From Desulforhopalus vacuolatus (GTDB taxonomy: Bacteria > Desulfobacterota > Desulfobulbia > Desulfobulbales > Desulfocapsaceae): a stretch of 64,000 bases of DNA. The notes under the pieces are model-generated. The model did no database searches. It had not been told where the DNA came from and saw nothing but the letters and a program-made list of their open reading frames with translations. The stretch spans positions 1 to 64,000 of the forward strand of contig NZ_JAFFPZ010000008.1 of assembly GCF_016918505.1 (NCBI RefSeq), in the 5' to 3' direction. This document shows, piece after piece, positions 53,606 through 61,841 of the stretch; within the stretch, counting starts at the first letter, position 1, and each line of letters opens with the position of its first letter. Position numbers and translations under genes: made by a program.

Positions 53606-55042
53606 TTACTCGCTTTTAAGCCAGCTGCTTAACGGTATGCCAGCTATCTGACAATCAGCGTAAAGTTCGCAGGGAAAATTTTTGTACAGTACACGCCCCT
53701 GCAGAAAGACAGAAACTGCGGTATCCGATGAAACCACGATAATAATCGATTCCGGGTGGTGAGCCGTAAAGCGCAGAGCTGAATTGTAACGCGCACCACG
53801 GGCGCGGTCTTCTTCTGGTACACGAAGACCATCAAGGAGACAGGCAAAACCGTAAAGTTTGAGATCTGCTTTTATATGCAGAGCCCCGTCAACTTTAGCA
53901 AGTGCTATCGCCAGATCAAGATTTTTCGGATCGCGCAGATCAATCGGCGTCTCCAGGGATTGCCCGGCAAGGATTTCTGGTTCAGGAGCAAGGTCGACAA
54001 CGATACTGCAGCCAAATGCACAGTCCTCGGCCTCTCTTACGAGGGCGGCAACTATACAGAATATATCATGATTCTGGTCAGAGGAGAAGTTGAAGTCGAG
54101 CAGAGCCTCTTCTACTTCAAAGAGTTTCGCCTTAAAGGTGCTGGAGCTGTAACGTCCGTCACGAAAGCTGCAGATCAACTCTCCTGCCACAGAGAGGAAT
54201 CCCTGGCGGCCGAGATATTCAGCAGAGAGATCAAAACAGTCCGAAGGAGGATGAGCAACACCGAGGATACTGGTACCATCGGAAATCAGAGAGTTCCCGC
54301 TCTTTTCTACAGATTGCAGGAGTTTGCGTACATGCTTGTAGTTCCCGAGTTGTGGGAGATCTGGTCCAGCAAATCGTGACAGAAAGCGGACACGAGTCAT
54401 CTCACGGGGATTGATAAAAGTGAGAATACCAAAAGGGCGGTGCCCCTCTTCATTCGTGCGTGAAACACCGAGAATAGTTTCAAGAATCGGCGAAATGTAG
54501 GGAGAAAGATCAAGGCCGAAGACGTCAAGCGCTATGTCAGCAAGGCATTCCCGTATGGCATGCGAAGCGTATTCCCGTAAAAATTCACCGGAGATGCCGG
54601 TGTAGAGAGCAGGGCCATTCTGCAAATCGTGAGAAAGACGGAGAATCGCGTGGCGGAGCCAGTATTTAGTAGGCAGAATCGAACAGAGATTGGGATGGTG
54701 GTCGGTAAACCACATCTGGTAAAAAAAGGTTGCAGAGTTTCCCCCCTGGCAGATAATGCCATCAAGCTGGGGATCATTCTGGGGTTGAATGTTCTCATAA
54801 AGTTTTCCCGTTTTACACTCGTCTCCCTCGCAAAAAAAGGAATTCACAACGTTATAAAAGGAGCTCAGCTTGAGTTCATACCCTCGCAGAAGGTTTTGCG
54901 GATCAATGATAGAGAGATGATCGCCAGGTTTGAGGGCGTAAATAATAGCAACCCGACTGGGCCCGGAGAAGCGGGAAAGTCCTTCTCGAACACCGCTGAG
55001 GGTTTCGTGAATGCAGCGGTGGGCAAATTCGTCGTTAGTCAC
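53606..55042 (-). CDS. DisA_N (diadenylate-cyclase-like) domain protein
   Basis: The protein has 478 aa. The C-terminal 130 residues resemble the DisA_N nucleotidyltransferase fold: KVDGALHIKADLKLYGFACL (DGA motif) near residue 383, GARYNSALRFT near 422 where typical enzymes have GTRHRAA, and IIIVVSSDTAVSVFLQGR. The N-terminal 340 residues are a separate, unrecognised region with several Cys. Typical cyclases make c-di-AMP from two ATP. The altered RHR motif leaves activity uncertain. It stands alone between a palindrome and the glycine-zipper gene. Confidence 0.75.
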   Translation of the reverse strand: MTNDEFAHRCIHETLSGVREGLSRFSGPSRVAIIYALKPGDHLSIIDPQNLLRGYELKLSSFYNVVNSFFCEGDECKTGKLYENIQPQNDPQLDGIICQGGNSATFFYQMWFTDHHPNLCSILPTKYWLRHAILRLSHDLQNGPALYTGISGEFLREYASHAIRECLADIALDVFGLDLSPYISPILETILGVSRTNEEGHRPFGILTFINPREMTRVRFLSRFAGPDLPQLGNYKHVRKLLQSVEKSGNSLISDGTSILGVAHPPSDCFDLSAEYLGRQGFLSVAGELICSFRDGRYSSSTFKAKLFEVEEALLDFNFSSDQNHDIFCIVAALVREAEDCAFGCSIVVDLAPEPEILAGQSLETPIDLRDPKNLDLAIALAKVDGALHIKADLKLYGFACLLDGLRVPEEDRARGARYNSALRFTAHHPESIIIVVSSDTAVSVFLQGRVLYKNFPCELYADCQIAGIPLSSWLKSE

Positions 55043-55070
55043 GGCGTAATTTTCGCTGGAAAATAATGAG

Positions 55071-55107
55071 GAATCAAGGTTTTCGTCCGATGCGAAAACC
55101 CCGATTC
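55071..55107 (-). terminator. Hairpin behind the glycine-zipper gene
   Basis: GGTTTTCG/CGAAAACC with outer GAATC/GATTC pairing. It could end the glycine-zipper transcript, or form a leader hairpin of the DisA_N gene. The T run is weak. Confidence 0.4.
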
Positions 55108-55211
55108 AAACAAGGCTGTCTTCAAAAGAAACAAGTATTTTATTAAGATTCTTTTCGACATTATGCTATCTTAATCTGCAAATCCAACGACTGCAACAGG
55201 AAGCACGGATT

Positions 55212-55601
55212 TTACCAGCGGCGGTTCTCCCGACGACGGTTATCCCATGAGTGGCTGTAATAGGAATTTCTCCGCTTATCACGTGGCGCATAATATCCGG
55301 CCCCCCGTATCGGCACATACCTCACCGGTCGATGTCTTTCCTGGTACCGTTCCGGAATCGGCCGAACAGGTGTGTAGTGGTGCTGAGATTCCCGGCTGTT
55401 TCCTATGGCGAATCCGATGACTGAGCCTGCCGCAGTCCCCACAATGGTTGACTCGGTGTTCCTTCCGATGGCCTGACCGGCAAGGGCTCCGATGCCGCCA
55501 CCGATGAGCATGCCGTTCAGGGTGCGGGGACCGGCGAAGGCGTTTGTGGAAAGAATAGAAAAAAGTGCTGTGGTGAGTAGAAAAAAAGTTGTGCGGTTCA
55601 T
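55212..55601 (-). CDS. Glycine-zipper exported protein
   Basis: The protein has 129 aa from ATG 55601 (GGAGG upstream on the minus strand). A signal peptide (TTFFLLTTALFSILSTNAFA) is followed by glycine-zipper helices GGGIGALAGQAIGRNT and GTAAGSVIGFAIGN, then a basic Tyr/Arg/His-rich tail (RHRPVRYVPIRG, RRNSYYSHSWDNRRRENR). Such YMGG/17-kDa-antigen-like zippers insert in the outer membrane or oligomerise. It lacks a lipobox cysteine. The function is unknown. Confidence 0.8.
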   Translation of the reverse strand: MNRTTFFLLTTALFSILSTNAFAGPRTLNGMLIGGGIGALAGQAIGRNTESTIVGTAAGSVIGFAIGNSRESQHHYTPVRPIPERYQERHRPVRYVPIRGAGYYAPRDKRRNSYYSHSWDNRRRENRRW

Positions 55602-55757
55602 ATCTCCTCCCTTTGTAATGAATAACAACAAGGTGCCCGATAACAAACACGGGGTCGTCAGTACTGGGGAAGAACGTACAGCGGGAAGGGAGATTGTACA
55701 GCGGACGTTGGGGGACATCGGGGCGACATTGTCAGAAAAACGAGATGATAACCGTCA

Positions 55758-56126
55758 TCAGGGGTTCACCCGCTGTTCGATAAACTGGCCGCTGGCACGG
55801 TCCTGATATTTGATCGTGGCACTGGGAAGAGAACGGGGAGGGGCGGCAAACTGTACTGTAAACGTCCTGCGGCCGGGACCACTTTTTTTCAACAGCCAGG
55901 TCACGGAGCGCCTGTTTATCTTGTGTGCCGGTGGAGTTGTTCCGGTTACCCGGGTGTCGGGTGAAAGGTACTGCTCAACGATGAGAGTTCCCGTGGGCTG
56001 GCTCAAATTAACTACAAGCGTGGAACGGGTGCTCGAAGCTGACTGAAAAGAGGCATTTACTGCGAGGGCTGTCCCGGGGGCTGTCAAAAACAGAATGAAG
56101 AGGAGTTTCACAATCTTATTTTTCAT
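55758..56126 (-). CDS. Small secreted beta-domain protein
   Basis: The protein has 122 aa from ATG 56126. A signal peptide (IVKLLFILFLTAPGTALA) precedes one beta-rich domain with TGTLIVEQYLSPDTRVTGT, VTWLLKKSGPGRRTFTVQF. The pattern aligns with the extracytoplasmic part of the adjacent HTH protein (LILKENIAPETTISN, GEIRWLES), so the two share a domain. It overlaps that gene by 11 bases and is surely cotranscribed. Both resemble the domain of large secreted proteins that precedes dockerin-like ends. Confidence 0.7.
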   Translation of the reverse strand: MKNKIVKLLFILFLTAPGTALAVNASFQSASSTRSTLVVNLSQPTGTLIVEQYLSPDTRVTGTTPPAHKINRRSVTWLLKKSGPGRRTFTVQFAAPPRSLPSATIKYQDRASGQFIEQRVNP

Positions 56127-57117
56127 TGGATGTCTCCCTGCTGTCCTTTTTTTGTAGAATAACGAGTTTGTGCTGACTGTTATCCCAGCGATAGCCAACT
56201 CCAAGCCAGATATCTTCAATACGGTCTATTCCTTTTTCAAATCCTGGCACGTTGCTGTAACGGTCATATACCAGAATAATTTCACGGTCGTCGATTACAT
56301 GATCCTGATTTTCATCGGCCCAGTGGTACTGACCAAGTGTAATGGACTGCTGCCCGGCGGTGGTGTTTTCACTGCTGCCGCGTGTTGCCCAGCTGCCATG
56401 CAGAGAGATAACCGTTCCCAATTCTCCATGCGGCGTAAGTATATAGCTGCAGGTGTCGGAGTCGGACACACTCTCGAGCCATCTGATTTCCCCACCTTCT
56501 GATGTTCCCGCAGTCTCTGGAAAAACGTTGCTGATGGTTGTTTCCGGAGCGATATTCTCTTTCAGAATCAGAGTGACAGGCTCTTTATTCTGCGGAACTA
56601 TGGTGATACGTACCGGCAGTGATCCCTCTGGTAATGACCATGCAGGTGCCAGACGGGTTATTTCTGGTGTTTTGGTGGTGGGACTGAGGGTGAATTTAAA
56701 GAGTAACAGAAGGAGAAGAACAAGGCTGGCGAGCACTGCGGCGAAAAACAGCTTTTTGCGTTGATTGCGTCCAGAAGTTGTCATTATCTGTAGAGCAATC
56801 TTCTCTCCAGTCTCTTTGACGGGAGGTTGCGACGATGTCTCTGAAGCAGGTCTCTCTGCCGGGACAGGTTCCTCTTCCGGCAGTAACAGCTGCTTAAGGG
56901 GGACACCGAGTGTTTCGGCGAGTTTTATGCAGTTTTCACGCTTAATGGAAGGATAACGGCCATTTTCCCACCGGGAGATAGTATCCGTGGTCACCGAGAC
57001 TGCGGTGGCAACATAAAGCTGGGTAAGTCCCTGCTGTTCGCGCAGTTTTTTGATGGTTGGGCCGTCGATCTTCACCATTGCCATGGGACTGAAGATCTGA
57101 GAATTCTCTTCACTCAT
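56116..57117 (-). CDS. Membrane-anchored HTH protein with extracytoplasmic dockerin-like end
   Basis: The protein has 333 aa. Residues 18-75 are an XRE/Cro-type helix-turn-helix (LREQQGLTQLYVATAVSVTT, ISRWENGRYPSIKRE). One membrane helix (LFFAAVLASLVLLLLLLFKF, near 125) leads to an extracytoplasmic beta domain and a C-terminal segment with a calcium-loop pattern (WADENQDHVIDDREI, D-x-N-x-D-x-x-I-D-x-x-E) followed by an IEDIWLG helix, as in dockerin-type ends. The design recalls RodZ (HTH, membrane, beta domain), but the outer part is different. It could be a one-component membrane regulator or a scaffold. Confidence 0.82.
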   Translation of the reverse strand: MSEENSQIFSPMAMVKIDGPTIKKLREQQGLTQLYVATAVSVTTDTISRWENGRYPSIKRENCIKLAETLGVPLKQLLLPEEEPVPAERPASETSSQPPVKETGEKIALQIMTTSGRNQRKKLFFAAVLASLVLLLLLLFKFTLSPTTKTPEITRLAPAWSLPEGSLPVRITIVPQNKEPVTLILKENIAPETTISNVFPETAGTSEGGEIRWLESVSDSDTCSYILTPHGELGTVISLHGSWATRGSSENTTAGQQSITLGQYHWADENQDHVIDDREIILVYDRYSNVPGFEKGIDRIEDIWLGVGYRWDNSQHKLVILQKKDSRETSNEK

Positions 57118-57132
57118 CTGAACAGCCCTGAA

Positions 57133-59130
57133 TTATGCCCACTCAAAGCGGACGGTATTGCCAAGGGGGTCGACTTTCACAACCCGGATCTGAACTGTAT
57201 CACCGGGATGTACACCTCCAATCGACGGAAGGTCCAGATCCATCAGAATACTGGTAAGCAGCAGATGAGAACGCTTGGGGCCTGCCTGAATAACGAGGGC
57301 ATCGAGTTTCTCACCGACTCGTTCGGACAGCCAGCGGAGCAGCCAGAAGCGCTGTCTTTGCAGGCGGACATTATTGGCAGCACTGAGAGTCCGGGCAAGT
57401 ACGGAGGTAAAATCACGGCACATCTCTTCGGTAAAACAGGGTTCCCGATGGCGGACAATACTGTTGAGCTGATGCTGCATAACAAGGTCAAGCAGACGGC
57501 GGATGGGAGATGTTACGGTAGAGTATTGATTGACACCAAGACCGGAGTGCGGTTTCGGGGAGGTGGAAAGCTCGCCCCGGGGAAGCTGCCGCCGTTGGAG
57601 AGTGTTTTGATAGAGATCATCATCTTCGCCATGAACAATACGGTTCTTCAGCAGAGGCTGGGAACGATAGAGTCCGGGGACCATTCTGTCTGCCACATAT
57701 TTGGCGGCTTCTGTATTGGCGAGAATCATCATCTCGGCAACCATGGTACGTGCAGGTGTGTCACTGCGGGCAAGGCTGATATGCACTCTCGACTGGTAAT
57801 CGACATGGATATTAACATCCGGGAAGGGCAACAGCAGTGCTCCGGATTCCAGTCTGCGTTTGCGGAGTTTACGGCGTAACATCTCAAGAATTTTGATTTC
57901 CTCGTCACTTTCCAGCATCTGATCAACCTGGTCGTAGGTCAGACGCCTTGCCACTTTGATGATCGAGGGGAAGATACGGACACGGAGCACCTCACCTTTT
58001 GGGCTGAGGAGAATCATAAAGCTAAAGGCAGCACGCACTTCATCCTGGATCAACGAGCAGATTCCCTGAGAGAGGTGGCGGGGCAGCATCGGTATTTGCC
58101 GTTCCGGGAAATAAATAGAGGTCCCGCGACGCATGGCCTCAAGAAAAAGTGGATCACCGGGTCTGACATAATGAGCTACATCGGATATATGGACACCGAC
58201 GAGGAAATCATTTCCTTTTTTCTCGACAGTAAGAGCGTCGTCAAAATCGAGGGTCGTCGGGCCGTCAATGGTCATCGGCTTGAGATCTGTGAGATCGCGG
58301 CGGGCATCATCTTCAAAAAGATGATCCGTACTGCTCTGCAACAGCATCTCCGCCTGCTGACGGGCGGGGAGGGAAAAGGTGTCGGGAAGTTCAGCCTGAA
58401 GGAGGGGAATATTTTCCTCTTCCGACCAGAAACCGCACTTCACCAGCAGGTGAAACGGGGCATGCTCACCGTGCATTCCCGCCTCCTTGAGGAGACGACG
58501 GGCAATATCCACAGTGCTGCTGTTTTTGCCGAAGAGATAGTAATCACGCAGGATTTTCAGCACATCCCCTTCAAAAATACTGCACCTGCCCACCTTGATG
58601 TTTCCGGCATCCATGTTTTTAAGGACACCGCAGCCTTCGGCAATCAGCTTCTCTTTTTGAGCCTCTTTTTCAGTTTGAATTCTAAGTTGTTCTACCTTCT
58701 CAACGCTGTTGGCAAGAATTTTTCCCTCTTTAAATTTAAAGAAGAATTTATCAACAAAAACACAGCGTAACAGGGCAGAAACCGTGTTGTCGGAGGCATC
58801 TTCACCGAAGGTCAGCTCAGCAAGAAAATCGGGACTGAAGGCATTGGTATTTTCGTCGGTTGTCAGTTCCCAGATTCCTTCCAGATCAACCTGAGCCATG
58901 AGGGCAAAGCGTTCCTGAGTCGTTTCCATCAACTGATGGGTAATGTCGTCACGATTACTGTTCACCTGCATGGTGGCGGTGGAACAATGGACAACCCGAG
59001 AGATCGGTAAATTCACTTCCCGGCCGTTTTGGGTGAGCAGGCGTAACCGCTTTGGTTGACTTTCGGTAACAAGGGCACAAATAAATTTGCCATTATCGAG
59101 ATATTCTATGAGTTTTCCTGCGACAATCAT
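57133..59130 (-). CDS. RNase II/R-family exoribonuclease (RNB domain)
   Basis: The protein has 665 aa. The RNB catalytic domain contains TIDGPTTLDFDDAL near residue 288 with the four metal-binding Asp, VGVHISDVAHYVRPGDPL near 310 and TSPIRRLLDLVMQHQL near 545. A C-terminal S1-like RNA-binding stretch (GDTVQIRVVKVDPLGNTVRF) closes the protein. The N-terminal 200 residues are an unusual leader rather than the CSD domains of RNase R. It degrades RNA 3' to 5'. The HTH gene follows 15 bases later. Confidence 0.9.
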   Translation of the reverse strand: MIVAGKLIEYLDNGKFICALVTESQPKRLRLLTQNGREVNLPISRVVHCSTATMQVNSNRDDITHQLMETTQERFALMAQVDLEGIWELTTDENTNAFSPDFLAELTFGEDASDNTVSALLRCVFVDKFFFKFKEGKILANSVEKVEQLRIQTEKEAQKEKLIAEGCGVLKNMDAGNIKVGRCSIFEGDVLKILRDYYLFGKNSSTVDIARRLLKEAGMHGEHAPFHLLVKCGFWSEEENIPLLQAELPDTFSLPARQQAEMLLQSSTDHLFEDDARRDLTDLKPMTIDGPTTLDFDDALTVEKKGNDFLVGVHISDVAHYVRPGDPLFLEAMRRGTSIYFPERQIPMLPRHLSQGICSLIQDEVRAAFSFMILLSPKGEVLRVRIFPSIIKVARRLTYDQVDQMLESDEEIKILEMLRRKLRKRRLESGALLLPFPDVNIHVDYQSRVHISLARSDTPARTMVAEMMILANTEAAKYVADRMVPGLYRSQPLLKNRIVHGEDDDLYQNTLQRRQLPRGELSTSPKPHSGLGVNQYSTVTSPIRRLLDLVMQHQLNSIVRHREPCFTEEMCRDFTSVLARTLSAANNVRLQRQRFWLLRWLSERVGEKLDALVIQAGPKRSHLLLTSILMDLDLPSIGGVHPGDTVQIRVVKVDPLGNTVRFEWA

Positions 59131-59275
59131 TGGGAGTGCATTACCTTTTCACTTTGAGATCAGTCCTTGCAATAGCAGGAAAAAGAGAGTGTAATAGAAT
59201 CGTTTTATATAACCGAATCAATATAGCGCAGAAACTGCGCTTTTGTCCATTACCAAATATTTATAATCCAGTGCT

Positions 59276-60199
59276 ATGGAAATTAAACAAGCAGGATCCC
59301 CGGCAGAGCCGGTTCACTCGGGAATGACAGCTATTGTTGGACCGCCGAATGCCGGCAAGTCAACATTGATGAATGCGTTTCTCCGACAGAAAATATCTAT
59401 CGTCAGTCCCAAACCGCAAACGACACGAAACCGCATTGCCGGAATTGTGAATGGCGACGACTATCAGGTCGTTTTTCTCGATACCCCGGGGCTGCACCAG
59501 ACTCGGGAAGCGTTGAATACCGAAATGGTGCGGGTTGCCCTGGAGAGTCTTTCTGATGTGGATCTCGTACTTTTTCTGATGGACGTCTCTCTGCCGACTC
59601 CGGAGAAGGTGCAGGCAGCAAGGGAAAAAGAGATGTCCGGCTGGCTGGCAAAGATGAAGAGCCCGGCCATACTTGTACTGAACAAGGTCGATCTTATTGC
59701 CCGTGAAAAACTGTTGCCCCTCATCGCCGCCTATCAGAAGCTTTTTTCCTTTACTGAAATTATCCCGGTTTCAGCCAAAGACCGCGACGGTGTTGATCTG
59801 CTGCTGGAAACCATTATCAAGAAAATGCCTTTGGGCCCGCGCTATTTTCCGGAAGATATCCCAACCAATGCCTCCGAACGTTTTCTCTGTGCAGAGATTA
59901 TCCGTGAAAAGGTGTTTTTACAGATCAATGCGGAGATTCCGTATTCAACGGCAGTAGTAATTGAGGCATTTCAGGAAGAGAAGAACCGGGTTCTCATTCA
60001 CGCAACTATCGTTATTGAGCGACCTTCTCAGAAGGGAATCATTATCGGCAAGGGCGGCACAAAACTCAAGAGTATAGGTATTGCCGCCCGTAAAGATATT
60101 GAGAAACTGCTCGGGCAGAAGGTGCGGTTGGAGCTGTGGGTGAAGGTGAAGAAAAACTGGTCTCAGGATTCTCAGTTTATGAGAGAGCAGGGGTTTTGA
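59276..60199 (+). CDS. era: GTPase Era
   Basis: The protein has 307 aa. It binds 16S rRNA in 30S assembly. G motifs: GPPNAGKSTLMNAF (G1) near residue 22, PQTTRN (G2) near 46, LDTPGLHQ (G3) near 68, LNKVDL (G4) near 135 and PVSAK (G5) near 165. The C-terminal KH domain has KGIIIGKGGTKLKSIG near 258. The 145 bases upstream hold a TATAAT (59262-59267) without a good -35. Confidence 0.97.
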   Translation: MEIKQAGSPAEPVHSGMTAIVGPPNAGKSTLMNAFLRQKISIVSPKPQTTRNRIAGIVNGDDYQVVFLDTPGLHQTREALNTEMVRVALESLSDVDLVLFLMDVSLPTPEKVQAAREKEMSGWLAKMKSPAILVLNKVDLIAREKLLPLIAAYQKLFSFTEIIPVSAKDRDGVDLLLETIIKKMPLGPRYFPEDIPTNASERFLCAEIIREKVFLQINAEIPYSTAVVIEAFQEEKNRVLIHATIVIERPSQKGIIIGKGGTKLKSIGIAARKDIEKLLGQKVRLELWVKVKKNWSQDSQFMREQGF

Positions 60200-60205
60200 A
60201 CCGCG

Positions 60206-61615
60206 TTACAACTTTTCTTTTTTTGATCTCTGTCTGGTGTAGAGGTTGAGACTTTTCAAGATGTTGTAGGCAGCATGGAGCTGATTGTCGTTGGCGAGTC
60301 TTTTTTGCAACGCTTTCAGCTCCTGCGTATTTTGTTCCTTTTCTCTGATGTTTCTCTTTTCAGCCTCTCCCGGCAGATGATTCGCGAGATCAATCTCTTT
60401 GCGGGCCTTGCGTTTCATCGTGTTTTCTTCATCACTTTTTCGCTGTACCACTTCCACATCGGGGATGATTCCCATCGCCTGGATGGAGCGATCATCCGGG
60501 GTGTAATACCTGGCTGTGGTGAGGCGGAGTCCGGCGCCATTCGGCAGAGGAATCACCATCTGCACGGAACCCTTGCCGAAGGATTTTTTACCTGCAATGA
60601 TACCTCGTTTATGGGCCTGAATCGCTCCGGCAACGATTTCAGAGGCGCTTGCGGAACCTTCATTGATCAGTACCACGAGGGGATACTCTGCATGGGAGCT
60701 GTTGTTGTGCGCGTTGTAAATGGTATTCTGGTCGGCTCGACGTCCCCGGGTATAGACAATGCGCCCCTGGTTGAGAAAGGTATCCACCACTTCAACCGCC
60801 TGGTCAAGCAGTCCACCCGGATTATTACGCAGGTCAAGAATGAGTCCCTGAATGGGTGCCTTTTGGGAAAGGTCAGCCAGCAGGTGACGCAGGTCCGCAC
60901 CCGTGTTGCTCTGAAAATTAGTAATACGGGCATAGACCAGCCCTGGTGAAAGTGATTCGCCTTCGACGGAGACCAGTGGAATATTTGCACGGGTAATCTT
61001 GAAATTCCTCGGAGAAGCCCAGCCTGCACGTATAACAGCAAGATTTACCTTGCTTCCTTCTGGTCCGCGTAGTTTTTCGATGGCTTTGTACGCGCCGATA
61101 TTCTCGGTATTTTCACCGTCAATGGAGACAATAAGATCTCCAGCCTTCAAGCCCGCAGATTCTGCTGGCGTGCCATGAATGGGGCTGACGACCGTCAACT
61201 CATCATGTTGCACCGTTACTTCAATGCCGATACCAGTGAACTGTCCACTGGTTTCCTCCTGCAGGTCTTTGAACTCCTCCGGGCTGAGGTATGAGGAGTG
61301 TGGATCCAGATTAAAAAGTAATCCTTTGATCGCGCCGTTAAGCACATCCGCTGTATCAACCTCTTCCACATAATTTTCCTGCAGCATGCTGAGAACGTTA
61401 GAAAAAACCTCAAGCTGTTTGTAGGTACGGGTAAGCTCTTCCTGACGTATCTTCTCCTTATTCTGTGCATCGGTTACGGCCAGGGCCGGAACTGCGAAGA
61501 ACACAACACCGAGAAGAATTGAAGTTATAATTCTACACGGGAAGAGGTGGAACACCCGGGGAGTGGGGAGTCTTAACATGATCTTGTTTTGCCTTACAGG
61601 ACGGTAATTACTCAC
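60206..61615 (-). CDS. C-terminal processing protease (S41)
   Basis: The protein has 469 aa. A signal peptide (IITSILLGVVFFAVPALA) leads to a helical N-domain, a PDZ domain (about 110-190: GIGIEVTVQHDELTVVSPI) and the S41 catalytic domain with the serine in GSASASEIVAGAIQ near residue 322 and the lysine in KKSFGKGSVQ near 345. These proteases trim periplasmic or envelope proteins. The family gene symbol would be ctpA/prc-like. It lies downstream of the EnvC-like gene, separated by a repeat element. Confidence 0.95.
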   Translation of the reverse strand: MSNYRPVRQNKIMLRLPTPRVFHLFPCRIITSILLGVVFFAVPALAVTDAQNKEKIRQEELTRTYKQLEVFSNVLSMLQENYVEEVDTADVLNGAIKGLLFNLDPHSSYLSPEEFKDLQEETSGQFTGIGIEVTVQHDELTVVSPIHGTPAESAGLKAGDLIVSIDGENTENIGAYKAIEKLRGPEGSKVNLAVIRAGWASPRNFKITRANIPLVSVEGESLSPGLVYARITNFQSNTGADLRHLLADLSQKAPIQGLILDLRNNPGGLLDQAVEVVDTFLNQGRIVYTRGRRADQNTIYNAHNNSSHAEYPLVVLINEGSASASEIVAGAIQAHKRGIIAGKKSFGKGSVQMVIPLPNGAGLRLTTARYYTPDDRSIQAMGIIPDVEVVQRKSDEENTMKRKARKEIDLANHLPGEAEKRNIREKEQNTQELKALQKRLANDNQLHAAYNILKSLNLYTRQRSKKEKL

Positions 61616-61660
61616 GTTTAGTCGAAGTTTGATTTTATAAAAATCTTGAATAATTGTTTC

Positions 61661-61841
61661 TTATACCATTTACATTTTGTATTGACCAGAGAACGCAACT
61701 GCGTAAACATCTTTTTTGGCAATGACGAATGAGTAATAATTCGTGTTTATCCGTGTCCATTCGTGGTCCCTTTTGTCGTTTGTAACCACGAATGGATAAA
61801 CAGGATGCAAAGCGGGGCATAACTTAACAGGAATGGTATTA
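61661..61841 (-). repeat. Dispersed inverted-repeat element, reference copy A (181 bp)
   Basis: Ends TTATACCATT and AATGGTATTA form terminal inverted repeats. The inside is non-coding and repeats phrases such as TTCGTGTTTATCCGTG, TCCATTCGTGG and TAACCACGAATGG, itself partly palindromic. The right end supplies the stop codon of the EnvC-like gene (61839-61841). Copies B, C and D occur at 11501-11827, 29690-29752 and 14861-14890. The interval 61616-61838 contains nothing else. Confidence 0.85.

Noticed and set aside
59239-59267. Promoter of era
   Set aside because: TATAAT is present but no acceptable -35 at 15-19 bases.
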